Positions 34,577 to 43,344 of a DNA stretch of 63,431 bases are shown here, one piece after another. The stretch is taken from assembly GCA_024681855.1 (NCBI GenBank), contig JAILAB010000021.1, positions 1 to 63,431 of the forward strand. The letters run 5' to 3'. A model generated the notes under the pieces. It ran no database searches. It saw nothing but the letters and a program-made list of their open reading frames with translations, and was not told the DNA's origin. The translations under genes and the position numbers were made by a program. Source of the stretch: Elusimicrobiales bacterium (GTDB lineage: Bacteria > Elusimicrobiota > Elusimicrobia > Elusimicrobiales > UBA9959). Within the stretch, counting starts at the first letter, position 1, and the number at the start of each line of letters is the position of its first letter.

Positions 34577-35242
34577 TTATATTTTAACAAATATTAGGAT
34601 ATATTTTTCATTCTCCTCGGCAGGAAGACGGTATGCGAATTTTCCAGCCTGCCTTAAGCCTGCCTTTAGCATGGCCTTATTCAATTCAGGCCTATCCGAA
34701 GAAACCTGTGCAAGGCTTTGCCAGGCAAGGAAATGTCCGCCTTTTTTTAATTCCTTTGCGCACAAAGGCATGATATTCTCCAGTTTCCCCATTGCACGTT
34801 CTGTCATTAGAGAATATGAAGGCTTAGGCTTTCCTTCCCCCAGCCTTGAATGCATGGCTTGAACATTGCTTATACCGGCTTTAGCGGCAGCATCATTAAG
34901 AAAAATGCACCTTTTATTTAATGAATCCAGCAGATGAAAGCTAAAATCTGGAAAAGCAACAGCCAACGGCATTCCAGGAAAACCAGCCCCGCTGCCGCAG
35001 TCAGCAATTAAAGCCCCAGGGTTAATCATGCCCTGCTTAATCAGCTTTATTATCACAGGCACTGCGGCCAGGGAATCCAAAACATGGCGAGTCTTAATCA
35101 TCTTTTCATCTTTTGGAGATATTAAATTCATGACTGAATTTTTTTCCAAAAGAGCTTTTTCAAATACAGAAAGCTTATCCCGTTGCCCGGGAGACAGCGC
35201 TATGTTATGTTCAGAAAGAAAACTCTCAAATACTTCATTCAT
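34577..35242 (-). CDS. rsmG: RsmG (GidB), 16S rRNA m7G527 methyltransferase
   Basis: A 221-residue SAM-dependent methyltransferase that makes N7-methylguanosine 527 in 16S rRNA; its loss gives low-level streptomycin resistance in other bacteria. Seen are MNLISPKDEKMIKTRHVLDSL, the SAM loop ADCGSGAGFPGMPLA, the LLDSLNKRCIFLNDAA motif and TERAMGKLENIMP. It follows mnmG by 36 bases, the classical gidA-gidB order near oriC. Confidence 0.94.
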   Translation of the reverse strand: MNEVFESFLSEHNIALSPGQRDKLSVFEKALLEKNSVMNLISPKDEKMIKTRHVLDSLAAVPVIIKLIKQGMINPGALIADCGSGAGFPGMPLAVAFPDFSFHLLDSLNKRCIFLNDAAAKAGISNVQAMHSRLGEGKPKPSYSLMTERAMGKLENIMPLCAKELKKGGHFLAWQSLAQVSSDRPELNKAMLKAGLRQAGKFAYRLPAEENEKYILIFVKI

Positions 35243-35278
35243 GATAAATGTATTGCATGCCCCTTAATTTCAAAAAAG

Positions 35279-37060
35279 TCAAGGTCTTTTTTTCTTAAAA
35301 TTATGAAGGCTTTCAATGCTAATCCACAAAAGCTGTATGTCAGCTGGCGTGAGCCCTGGGATATGACTGGCCTGAGCTATTGTGCCGGGCCTAACCTTAA
35401 TCAGCTTCTGCCTGGCCTCATTAGACAGAGATATTATTCCCGCATAATCAAAATCATCAGGTATTTTCAAATTTACAAAACGCTTCATTTTTTCCGCTTC
35501 AATCTGATTGCGCTTTATGTAAACTCCATATTCTTTTTCTATATTTCCTGTTTCCAATGCCCTGGCGCCGGTCCACGGCCCGCTTTCAGGCAGATTTGAC
35601 AAATCAAAGCTGAATCCGGCAGATATGGCATGCGCTGCTTCTTCATATCTCAAAAATGTTTCTTTATGGCAGGCTGGAATAAGTCCGGAGTCAAAGCCAT
35701 ATTTGGCAAGACGCAAGTCAGCATTATCCTGGCGAAGCATAAGCCTGTATTCCGCGCGCGAAGTGAACATTCTGTAAGGCTCATCAACGCCAGATGATAT
35801 AAGATCATCTATCATCACGCCTATATAAGCTTCGTCGCGGCGCAAGATAAGCGGCTCTTCCCCCTTACAGAATTTTGCCGCATTAAGCCCTGCCATGAAA
35901 CCTTGAGCGGCAGCCTCTTCATACCCAGTAGTGCCATTTACCTGCCCGGCAAAAAAAAGTCCCCGCAAAATTCGGCTTTGAAGGGAATAATCCAGCCCTT
36001 GCGGATCAAAATAATCATATTCTATAGCATATCCGGGGCGTATTATCTCAGCTTTTTCAAGGCCTTTTACGGAATGAACCATATCCCACTGCGTATGTTC
36101 AGGCAGGCTTGTGGAAAGACCATTTACATAATACTCATTGGTGTCAAATCCTTCAGGCTCCAGAAAAATATGATGCTCAAGATGATGAGGAAATTTAACC
36201 ACTTTGTCTTCAATAGAAGGGCAATATCTGGGCCCTACGGATTTTATTTTTCCGCTATAAAGAGGAGACTCATCTAGAGAAGAGCGTATTATTTCTGCCG
36301 TGCTTGCTGTAGTGCGGGTAATTGCGCATGACAGCAGCTTATTAGTTATCACCGGTGTGCGCCATGAAAAAGGCTGCGGATTTTCATCCGGCAGCTGTTC
36401 CTCACAAACAGAAAAGTCTATGCTGCGGGCATTCAGGCGCATCGGGGTGCCTGTCTTAAGCCGCTTTGTCTTTATGCCTAAATCTTCCAAGGAAAGCGAA
36501 AGCAGATCAGCGGCAGGGTCATCATAACGGCCCCCCCTGAATGAACGCAGGCCTATGTGTATTGTTCCCCTAAGGAATGTTCCAGATGCGATTACTGCTG
36601 TTTTGGTTAAATATCTTGTTCCCCTTACAGTTTCAACCATTGAAATTTTTTGTCCCTTAGGAATTATTCTCGCCGCTTCATCCTGCATTATCATAAGGCC
36701 TGGCTGCTTTTCCAGAGTCCTTTTCATTTCAGACTGATATAGTTTCTTATCGCACTGTGCCCTAGGGCTTCTTACTGCCGGGCCGCGAGATGTATTCAGC
36801 ATGTGGCAGCCAAGCATTGCCTTATCGGCATTGCGGCCCATTTCTCCGCCAAGAATGTCCAGTTCTTTGACTATTTGCCCTTTGCCTACTCCGCCTATTG
36901 AAGGATTGCATGACATTCTGGCTATTGAATCAAGGCTTTGCGTAAGAAGGAGAGTCTCTGCTCCCGTTCTTGCGGCAGCCAATGCGGCTTCGCAGCCGGC
37001 ATGTCCTGCTCCTATCACAATGACATCAAATTTCTTTGGAAAGACAAAATATTTTTTCAT
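35279..37060 (-). CDS. mnmG: MnmG (GidA), tRNA uridine-34 carboxymethylaminomethyl enzyme
   Basis: A 593-residue FAD protein that with MnmE installs the cmnm5 group on wobble uridine of certain tRNAs. It has the FAD loop VIGAGHAGCEAALAAARTG, the SCNPSIGGVGKGQIVKE signature, NTSRGPAVRSPRAQ, GYEEAAAQGFMAGLNA, TSRAEYRLMLRQDNADLRL and the C-terminal IPGLTPADIQLL. The length is slightly shorter than the usual 620. Unusually a Yip1-like gene separates it from mnmE. Confidence 0.95.
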   Translation of the reverse strand: MKKYFVFPKKFDVIVIGAGHAGCEAALAAARTGAETLLLTQSLDSIARMSCNPSIGGVGKGQIVKELDILGGEMGRNADKAMLGCHMLNTSRGPAVRSPRAQCDKKLYQSEMKRTLEKQPGLMIMQDEAARIIPKGQKISMVETVRGTRYLTKTAVIASGTFLRGTIHIGLRSFRGGRYDDPAADLLSLSLEDLGIKTKRLKTGTPMRLNARSIDFSVCEEQLPDENPQPFSWRTPVITNKLLSCAITRTTASTAEIIRSSLDESPLYSGKIKSVGPRYCPSIEDKVVKFPHHLEHHIFLEPEGFDTNEYYVNGLSTSLPEHTQWDMVHSVKGLEKAEIIRPGYAIEYDYFDPQGLDYSLQSRILRGLFFAGQVNGTTGYEEAAAQGFMAGLNAAKFCKGEEPLILRRDEAYIGVMIDDLISSGVDEPYRMFTSRAEYRLMLRQDNADLRLAKYGFDSGLIPACHKETFLRYEEAAHAISAGFSFDLSNLPESGPWTGARALETGNIEKEYGVYIKRNQIEAEKMKRFVNLKIPDDFDYAGIISLSNEARQKLIKVRPGTIAQASHIPGLTPADIQLLWISIESLHNFKKKRP

Positions 37061-37096
37061 TCAGTATATTATTCTGTTTCGTTGACAATGCCGCAT

Positions 37097-37870
37097 TTAA
37101 GAAAGCGAAAGAATTTGGGCAATATTTGGAGAAATAATTCCTGCCATTCTTAAAGACCATGAGAATGCGGCCACATTTAATACTGCTGCGATAAGAGCAG
37201 CCGCCGTCTTAGATCCGGAAAGGCCAGACATTGCTTTTCCGATATTTACAAAATAAAACAAGGAAACAAGGCCTTCCGCTGCCTGCAAAGCTATAAACAT
37301 TTTAGGCAAGGAAAAGAAAACCGCTATGGCAAGCATAACCTGAAAAGGAATAAACAGGACTGACAAAAGGAATATGCAGTACAGCATAGCTAAAAAGGAT
37401 TTGTTTTTTTTAAATGCCGGAACAAACATTAAGACAAATGCGATCAGCGCTGATAAAACATGAAAAAAAACATGAATACGCAATAGAAATATGGCAGAAT
37501 ATGCTGCCGGAAGCAAAACAAGGATAACAGGCAGCCTTAAAGACAGCCTGCCCTTAGACAAAAAAGGCATAAATGCGCAAAATACGGAAATGCTGGCCAT
37601 GTAAGTAAAAAAGCTGCCAGCAGAAGATACCAGAAGTATTTGCCACAAATTATGCTCAATATAAATCGGAGCGCCTGTGATGGCTGAATAAAATTCCGGC
37701 GGGGCAATAAAAATAATAGCAGCTGACAAAACGGCATATAAGCTGAAACAAATAAAAGAAAAAAAGAAATCCGGGCTAAGCGGTTTTATTCCCTTCCCCC
37801 ATGCTATTGCCTCAGCAAATGCTTTAGGATGCCTTATTATCTGCAATATGTCTTGAAAGTAATTTTGCAT
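37097..37870 (-). CDS. Yip1-domain-like membrane protein
   Basis: A 257-residue protein with five to six hydrophobic helices spread from residue 37 to 250. The N-terminus (DILQIIRHPKAFAEAI, KPLSPDFFFSFICFSLY) resembles bacterial Yip1-domain proteins, where a P-x-x-x-F/A motif precedes the helices. These are integral inner-membrane proteins without established function. It stands between mnmE and mnmG on the same strand with short gaps. The family call is moderate; the membrane nature is clear. Confidence 0.6.
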   Translation of the reverse strand: MQNYFQDILQIIRHPKAFAEAIAWGKGIKPLSPDFFFSFICFSLYAVLSAAIIFIAPPEFYSAITGAPIYIEHNLWQILLVSSAGSFFTYMASISVFCAFMPFLSKGRLSLRLPVILVLLPAAYSAIFLLRIHVFFHVLSALIAFVLMFVPAFKKNKSFLAMLYCIFLLSVLFIPFQVMLAIAVFFSLPKMFIALQAAEGLVSLFYFVNIGKAMSGLSGSKTAAALIAAVLNVAAFSWSLRMAGIISPNIAQILSLS

Positions 37871-37936
37871 AAAAATGCCTTAATACAATATATTTTATAA
37901 ATTATAATGGCTTTGTAGAAATGAAAAAAGCCGGAG

Positions 37937-37974
37937 AAATATACATGAGCCATGCCGCTTATGTATATTTTTTT
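37937..37974. terminator. Hairpin downstream of mnmE
   Basis: AAATATACAT (37937-37946) pairs with ATGTATATTT (37961-37970). A T run follows on the plus strand; on the minus strand, which carries mnmE, a weaker T run appears some seven bases after the stem. It may slow or end transcription between mnmE and the Yip1-like gene. Confidence 0.4.
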
Positions 37975-37984
37975 CAAAGCTCAA

Positions 37985-39349
37985 CTATTTTCCCACGCAG
38001 AATGAGCTAAATATTTTAGCCAGTACGTCATCAGGAGCTGTTTCCCCAGTGATAAGGCCAAAACAGTTAAGGGCTGCGCGCAAATGCTCTGCGGCAAGTT
38101 CCAAAGGAGAATTCCGTCTTTTCAGAAGAAAAGAAAGTTCCTTAAGCTCTTTTGCCGCAGCTGATAAGGCCTCATAATGACGGGCAGAAGTTATTGCGGA
38201 AGCGCTTTCTGCTGATAAAGAAAGATAATTTTCCGTTATTTTATTTTTCAGTTCCTCTATGCCTTCCCCAGTCACAGAAGAAACGATAATGCCATTGCGC
38301 TTCCTTTTGTGTTTTGAAAGATCTGCCTTTGTGAAAATTTTAATAATTTTCGTGCCTTCACATATAGAATCTTTAACTTTTCCTGCAGCCAGCTTATCAG
38401 CCTTGCTTTCAGGTTCAGAAGAATCTTTCAGAAGAAGCACAATGTCAGCATTGCGCAGCGCAGACAAAGCCCGGCTCATGCCTTCTGCCTCTATGCTGTC
38501 CCCGGCAGAAGAATCCAGGCCAGCCGTGTCAGTAAGGCATATTTTCAGTCCTTTTATTTCAATAGAAGATTCTAACGTGTCTCTGGTAGTGCCTGCCATT
38601 GGAGAAACAATGGCCCTGTCATAGCCTAAAAAGGCATTCATAAGGGAAGATTTGCCTGAATTAGGAGCTCCTGCAAAAACTATTTTCAGACCTTCTTTTA
38701 TATGCCTTCCGGCCTTAAAGCTTTCTGAAGCTGAAAGGACTTCTTTTCTAATCTGCTCGGATATATCTGAAAAATAATTTAAATCAGCTTCAGGAATTAA
38801 ACCATCGGAATCATCAAGTCGAGCCTCAATTTCAGCCAAAAGAGTTACAGACTTGTCTTTCAGCCCAGATACCATCGCAGACAAAAAACCTTCTGTCTGC
38901 GTAATGGCAGCATGATGAGAAGCTGCCGAATCAGATGATATAAGGGCATTTACAGCTTCAGCCTCTGACAAATCAAGTTTACCGTTGAGAAAAGCGCGGA
39001 AAGTGAATTCCCCAGGACCAGCGGAAACGGCTCCGCATGATATTGCCGCATTTAAAATTTCTCTTACTATATAAGCAGAACCATGACAGCTTATTTCTAC
39101 CGTATCCTCGCCGCTATATGAATTTGGCCCTTTAAAAAAAACAACTATTGCTTCGTCTAAAACAGTTTTCCCAGCTTTAATTTTAACAAGGCTTACCTGC
39201 TTGTGAGCAGGGCAGGAAAAACGGCGGCTGCTGATTGCCGCAAAAATGCGAAAAGCTTCCGGTCCTGACATTCGTATTACCGCCAGGGCTCCTTTACCTT
39301 GAGGTGTTGCCGGGGCTATTATGGTTTTCTTTAAATCTGGGAGTATCAT
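37985..39349 (-). CDS. mnmE: MnmE (TrmE), tRNA-modification GTPase
   Basis: A 454-residue GTPase, partner of MnmG. The N-terminal tetrahydrofolate-binding domain has APATPQGKGALAVIRMSGP; the G domain shows GAPNSGKSSLMN (G1), GTTRDTLE (G2), DTAGLD (G3) and FTKADL (G4), and the protein ends FCVGK, the conserved C-terminus with the catalytic cysteine. A TTG at 39373 would add eight residues; the ATG at 39349 fits the family start better, although neither has a clear Shine-Dalgarno site. Confidence 0.95.
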   Translation of the reverse strand: MILPDLKKTIIAPATPQGKGALAVIRMSGPEAFRIFAAISSRRFSCPAHKQVSLVKIKAGKTVLDEAIVVFFKGPNSYSGEDTVEISCHGSAYIVREILNAAISCGAVSAGPGEFTFRAFLNGKLDLSEAEAVNALISSDSAASHHAAITQTEGFLSAMVSGLKDKSVTLLAEIEARLDDSDGLIPEADLNYFSDISEQIRKEVLSASESFKAGRHIKEGLKIVFAGAPNSGKSSLMNAFLGYDRAIVSPMAGTTRDTLESSIEIKGLKICLTDTAGLDSSAGDSIEAEGMSRALSALRNADIVLLLKDSSEPESKADKLAAGKVKDSICEGTKIIKIFTKADLSKHKRKRNGIIVSSVTGEGIEELKNKITENYLSLSAESASAITSARHYEALSAAAKELKELSFLLKRRNSPLELAAEHLRAALNCFGLITGETAPDDVLAKIFSSFCVGK

Positions 39350-39415
39350 TATTATATATGAACAGCGGGACAAAGAATGTTTCCTTTGCCCCGCTATCTT
39401 TTTTTTCAGAAAATA

Positions 39416-40663
39416 TTATTTATTTTCTTTACTTGCCTGTTCTTCTGCGGCTTCACATTCCTTCTCTGCAGTTGTTTCGGCTTCGCAGACAGATTCTTCT
39501 GCCTTTGAATCTTCATTCTGTCCGTCTTCGCAGCATTTGCAACTTACAGTCTCAGGCTCAGCTGATTCAGAATTAGGTTCTGTTTCTGCTGAATCATCAT
39601 TAGAAGACTGAATCATGGTTTCCGCTTGCTGTTCCTGATTCTCAGCTGGACTGTTTTCCTCAATTTTCTCTGCGGAGGGCTGCTGTTCTTCCAAATCTTC
39701 CTCATGAACAGAAGCCTCTTCATTTTCTTCGTCTTTCTTCGGATTATCTGCCGGCAGGCACACAACCACTTTTCTCCAGCGGCCTTCTCCTTCAGAATAT
39801 GTGCTCATTTCAGGATATTTTTCCTGAACTAATGTATGGGCAAGCTTTCTCATTGCCGCAGGCATAGGATCAAGGCGGAAAACATGTCCCGATGCTTTCA
39901 CGCTGGAAACAGCATTTTTAATAATTTCTTCCATTTCCGCTTTTCTCTTGTCCCAATAGCCATCAGTGTCAAGGCATAAAGCGAGATGCGGCTCGCGTTT
40001 TCTATTTATAATTGTATTAAGCATGAACTGCATGGACTGCAGCATGCGTCCGTTGAAGCTTGTAAATTCCGACGGATCTTTGCATGTGAAAGAAATATTT
40101 ACAAGGGCTCCGCCTTCTTCAAGCTTTGAAGAAAGAACTTGCGGCTCCTCAACTCCCATTAGTGTAAGCAGCTTCATCAGAACTTCTTTAGCATGTTCTG
40201 CTGCATCTTCAATGAAAGGAATATCCATGTATTCCTGTGAAAGAGGCTCATCAATGTATACCCTGTCATGACGGCGGTAATGTCTTTCTTTCCTGTCATA
40301 ATGCGGAACAGAATCTGTCTCTTTTTCTTCAGGCTGCGGAAGTCTGGCATCTTCATAGCCATAACGCCCTGAGCGATGGGAATAGTCATCTTTGTTTTCA
40401 CGGCGGCTGCGGCTGTTTTTCTTAAAGTCGCGGCGGCTGCCATAACGGCTTCCGGCTTTGCCTTTGTGAAAACGGCCCCCTGCTTTATTTCGGAATTTTT
40501 CCTTAACTATGACTATTGCTTTCTTAGAGCCTATGCCAAGGAAGCCAGACTTAGGCTCCTGCTCAATTTTCCATACTGCATTCTCTCTTCTTATGCCAAG
40601 CTCTTCAAGGCCTTGCTCTATCGCATCTTCTATCGTCTTTGCTTCTGCTCTGAATTCTCTCAT
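39416..40663 (-). CDS. jag: Jag/KhpB-type RNA-binding protein with long acidic tail
   Basis: A 415-residue protein. Residues 1-52 form the Jag-N domain (TIEDAIEQGLEELG, KIEQEPKSGFLGIGSKKAIV). A basic linker rich in Arg, Gly and Tyr follows (about 57-140), then KH (about 155-220, LLTLMGVEEPQ through ALVNISF) and R3H (about 225-295, RREP-like RKREPHLALCLD and RLDPMPAAMRKLAH). Typical Jag proteins are about 210-270 residues. Here 110 extra residues form an acidic tail with Cys pairs (SCKCCEDG). Jag/KhpB binds RNA and affects cell division and elongation in Gram-positives. A strong AAGGAG precedes the ATG. Next to yidC as usual. Confidence 0.9.
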   Translation of the reverse strand: MREFRAEAKTIEDAIEQGLEELGIRRENAVWKIEQEPKSGFLGIGSKKAIVIVKEKFRNKAGGRFHKGKAGSRYGSRRDFKKNSRSRRENKDDYSHRSGRYGYEDARLPQPEEKETDSVPHYDRKERHYRRHDRVYIDEPLSQEYMDIPFIEDAAEHAKEVLMKLLTLMGVEEPQVLSSKLEEGGALVNISFTCKDPSEFTSFNGRMLQSMQFMLNTIINRKREPHLALCLDTDGYWDKRKAEMEEIIKNAVSSVKASGHVFRLDPMPAAMRKLAHTLVQEKYPEMSTYSEGEGRWRKVVVCLPADNPKKDEENEEASVHEEDLEEQQPSAEKIEENSPAENQEQQAETMIQSSNDDSAETEPNSESAEPETVSCKCCEDGQNEDSKAEESVCEAETTAEKECEAAEEQASKENK

Positions 40664-40703
40664 TTTTGTTTTTTCTCCTTAGTTTGGGCGGAACCGCGCA
40701 ATA

Positions 40704-42323
40704 TCAGGCCATTTTTTTCTTAAGATACATATTTTGCGCAAAGCTCCATATGCTGTTTATAAGCCAGTATATGACCAGGCCGGATGGGAAGGCAAGGAAC
40801 ATGAATGTGAATATTATTGGCATCCACTGCATCATCTTTGCCTGTTCGGGATTAGCGGCCGACTGCGGCGACATTTTCTGCTGGAAGAACATTATAGCCC
40901 CCATGATAATTGGCAGGACATAATAAGGATCTTTCGCCGACAGGTCTTGTATCCAGAATATGAATGGAGCGCCATGCAGCGCCCATGAATTTCTTAAAGC
41001 TGTGAAAAGCGCAAAAAAAACAGGGATCTGGAAAAGCATAGGCACGCAACTGCTAAAAGGATTTGTTCCATACCTTTTGTAAAGCGCCAGCATTTCCATT
41101 TGCATTTTCTGCGGATTGTCTTTATATCGTTCCTGAATTGACTTCATCTCCGGCTGCATTTTTGTCATTAAAGCCATGGATTTGTAGCTCTTGAAAGTGA
41201 ACGGAGACAACAGTATCTGAACTAGAATGCTTATAATTATAATCGCTACGCCATAATTGCCTGTAAGCTTATAAAAATAGCCTAGCAGAGAATCAGCAAT
41301 TTTTGCTATTGGAGCAAAAAAGCCGAAATCAACAGCAAGATGCAGGCCATGGCCTGCCTCTGTTTTTAGGAATTTATAATCTTTAGGGCCAAAATAGAAC
41401 TGACTTTCAAAAACATATTCTCCGCCTGGAACAAGAGAGACATTTCCTATGGGAATAAGCATGCCAGGTGTCTTATCGCCATTTATTTTTTCCTCAGTAC
41501 CATATGGGCGGGTATCCTTGAGGCTGCCATCTACTAAAGCTACAAGGAAATAGCGGTTATCTAAGCCAGCCCAGGAAGGAGGCTCTTTTGCGCTTTCATT
41601 TTTCAGTTTTTCAACCTTTGGATATTTACGGCTGCCATCATTATGGGCATATATTGAGCGCCATAAACTTTTATTTTCTTTAAGCTCGCTTTTTACTGTA
41701 TTAAGGCCTGGGCCCAATACGATATTCAAAGCAGGAACAGTGGCATCAGCCCTGCTTCTGTTTTTAAATGTAAACTTAATGTTATTCAGTCCATTGTTTT
41801 CAGCAAATTCAAAAGTCTTTGTTATTAAAAAACTGCCAGTCTTAGCTGTAAATGTTATTTTTCCCTGTTTATTTTCAGTTTTTTCAAAACTATAGGGTGA
41901 ACCATGATTGTCAGAAAGCAGGAAAAATCCTGCGCTTTTTTCAGGGATAAGGTCAACGGCTTCAACAGGGCCCTGATACACCATGCTGCGTATAGATGCA
42001 GTTTCGGAATCAAAACTATATTCTGCTTTTCCGGCTGAAACGGAAACAGCTTTTTTCTTCCAGTCATTAGAAGCAGACGGATATACTGTTTTTGCTTCAG
42101 CTGGTATTGAAGGGATATGTGAAGAAGCCTGAGTTTTTTCCGATTTAGAAACAGCAGAATTTTGCTGCTTGCCGGAAAGCTCTGCTTTTTGAGCAGCTAT
42201 GGCAGCTTGACGCGCCTGAAGAGCGGCAGCTCTTTGCGGAGCCATTTTTTTGTCCATATAAGAAAACCATCCGATATAGACAATGGCTGAAAGAATGACA
42301 GCCCATACTAAGTTTTTTTGCAT
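40704..42323 (-). CDS. yidC: YidC membrane protein insertase
   Basis: A 539-residue insertase of the Gram-negative type: membrane helix 1 at about 5-22 (NLVWAVILSAIVYIGWFSYM), a large periplasmic P1 domain (about 60-340) and the conserved five-helix core (YKLTGNYGVAIIIISILVQILLSPFT, MTKMQPEMKSIQERYKDNPQKMQ, LYKRYGTNPFSSCVPMLFQIPVFFALF, FMFLAFPSGLVIYWLINSIWS). It inserts proteins into the inner membrane alone or with Sec. The large P1 domain supports a diderm cell. It is flanked by yidD and jag. Confidence 0.95.
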   Translation of the reverse strand: MQKNLVWAVILSAIVYIGWFSYMDKKMAPQRAAALQARQAAIAAQKAELSGKQQNSAVSKSEKTQASSHIPSIPAEAKTVYPSASNDWKKKAVSVSAGKAEYSFDSETASIRSMVYQGPVEAVDLIPEKSAGFFLLSDNHGSPYSFEKTENKQGKITFTAKTGSFLITKTFEFAENNGLNNIKFTFKNRSRADATVPALNIVLGPGLNTVKSELKENKSLWRSIYAHNDGSRKYPKVEKLKNESAKEPPSWAGLDNRYFLVALVDGSLKDTRPYGTEEKINGDKTPGMLIPIGNVSLVPGGEYVFESQFYFGPKDYKFLKTEAGHGLHLAVDFGFFAPIAKIADSLLGYFYKLTGNYGVAIIIISILVQILLSPFTFKSYKSMALMTKMQPEMKSIQERYKDNPQKMQMEMLALYKRYGTNPFSSCVPMLFQIPVFFALFTALRNSWALHGAPFIFWIQDLSAKDPYYVLPIIMGAIMFFQQKMSPQSAANPEQAKMMQWMPIIFTFMFLAFPSGLVIYWLINSIWSFAQNMYLKKKMA

Positions 42324-42365
42324 CTGTCCTCCAGTGCCAAAAAACAGGCTGTCCCAGCAAATAAA

Positions 42366-42608
42366 TTAAGGAACAGGATCACTCCCGCCGCTGCAAAAAG
42401 GATGACATCTGCAAAGCCTCTTAAAGGCTAGCCAGCCCCCCCTTAAAACTCCATGTTTTTTTACTGCCTGAAAAGCATATTCTGAACAAGTAGGCCGAAA
42501 CCGGCAACATCCCGCCGGCCCTAAAACAGGCCTAATTATTCTATAAAAAGAATACAAAAAATTTAGAGCAAAGAGCTTAGTCTTTTCCAAAACGGAAGTA
42601 TCCGTCAT
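42366..42608 (-). CDS. yidD: YidD membrane protein insertion efficiency factor
   Basis: An 80-residue protein with the family core [51 protein letters not shown] and GGSDPVP. It assists YidC-dependent membrane insertion. Its start overlaps the rnpA stop (ATGA), and yidC follows 42 bases later, the conserved rnpA-yidD-yidC order. Confidence 0.94.
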   Translation of the reverse strand: MTDTSVLEKTKLFALNFLYSFYRIIRPVLGPAGCCRFRPTCSEYAFQAVKKHGVLRGGWLAFKRLCRCHPFCSGGSDPVP

Positions 42609-42955
42609 TCCTTAAACAGCTTCGCCTTCCGCCGGAGCTTATCCAGCGCGCGGCAGGCATCTGACAGACTATCTATCTGGCATCCTGCCCTAGGATATAT
42701 TATTAGGCGAACTCCTTTCTTCATTTTGTCCTGAGACAGCCTGAAAGCTTCGCGCAAAAGTCTTTTAAGCCTATTGCGCCGTACCGCGCCGCCTGTTTTT
42801 TTTGAGACCATAAGGCCTAATTTCAAAAGGCCGCCAGCCTGCTGATGCCAGGCGATTAATTCTCCGGCATTTGTTTTATTCTCAGCAGAAAAGACGTCCT
42901 GAAAAATTTTTTTCAGGCGTAAGCGCGATTTGCGTGAAAAAGCGTAAGTTTTCAT
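42605..42955 (-). CDS. rnpA: RnpA, protein component of RNase P
   Basis: A 116-residue basic protein that binds the RNase P RNA for 5' processing of tRNA precursors. Readable features are [12 protein letters not shown] near the N-terminus, [27 protein letters not shown] (the RNR signature) and the C-terminal [11 protein letters not shown]. It lies 38 bases downstream of rpmH, the usual operon partner. Confidence 0.94.
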   Translation of the reverse strand: MKTYAFSRKSRLRLKKIFQDVFSAENKTNAGELIAWHQQAGGLLKLGLMVSKKTGGAVRRNRLKRLLREAFRLSQDKMKKGVRLIIYPRAGCQIDSLSDACRALDKLRRKAKLFKE

Positions 42956-42993
42956 TTCCGCTTTTTCAGTGATGCGGCAGATTTCCTAAGAAA

Positions 42994-43134
42994 TCAGATT
43001 TCAGGAATAAGATGCCAGCGGCCTTTGGCGCGCCTGCGGGAAAGAACTTTTCTCCCGCCGGGAGTAGCCATTCTGGCCCGGAAGCCGATTGCTTTATTGC
43101 GTCTGCGAACATTAGGTCTATAAGTAGGTAACAT
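42994..43134 (-). CDS. rpmH: Ribosomal protein bL34
   Basis: A 46-residue basic protein beginning [18 protein letters not shown] and containing [19 protein letters not shown], the invariant bL34 pattern. An in-frame extension of 20 codons upstream is not part of the family and would overlap the promoter. The ATG at 43134 follows a strong -10 element by only nine bases, so the mRNA is nearly leaderless and has no Shine-Dalgarno site. Confidence 0.95.
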   Translation of the reverse strand: MLPTYRPNVRRRNKAIGFRARMATPGGRKVLSRRRAKGRWHLIPEI

Positions 43135-43143
43135 AATGGTTAT

Positions 43144-43172
43144 ATTATACGAATCTTTGGAAAAAAAATCAA
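43144..43172 (-). promoter_or_regulatory. Strong promoter of rpmH
   Basis: On the minus strand TTGATT (43167-43172) and a consensus TATAAT (43144-43149) are separated by 17 bases. The expected start point falls about 43137, two to four bases from the rpmH ATG. Confidence 0.65.
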
Positions 43173-43344
43173 ACGCCGCCTGCAGCTGCAACACCGGAAA
43201 TTTGCCATGCTGCGGCAGCTTCCTGCCACATATCCGCTAAAAGCAACAGGCAATGATTCTGGCAAAATATAGCAGCAATAAAGCAATATATTGAATTGCC
43301 GCAATAGCAAATGTCAGGTTTTTCCTTTATTGTACAATATACTT

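Noticed and set aside
43135-43344. oriC with DnaA boxes
   Set aside because: No TTATNCACA-type box cluster or AT-rich unwinding tract was seen in this 210-base gap; only the strand switch and gene set point to an origin.
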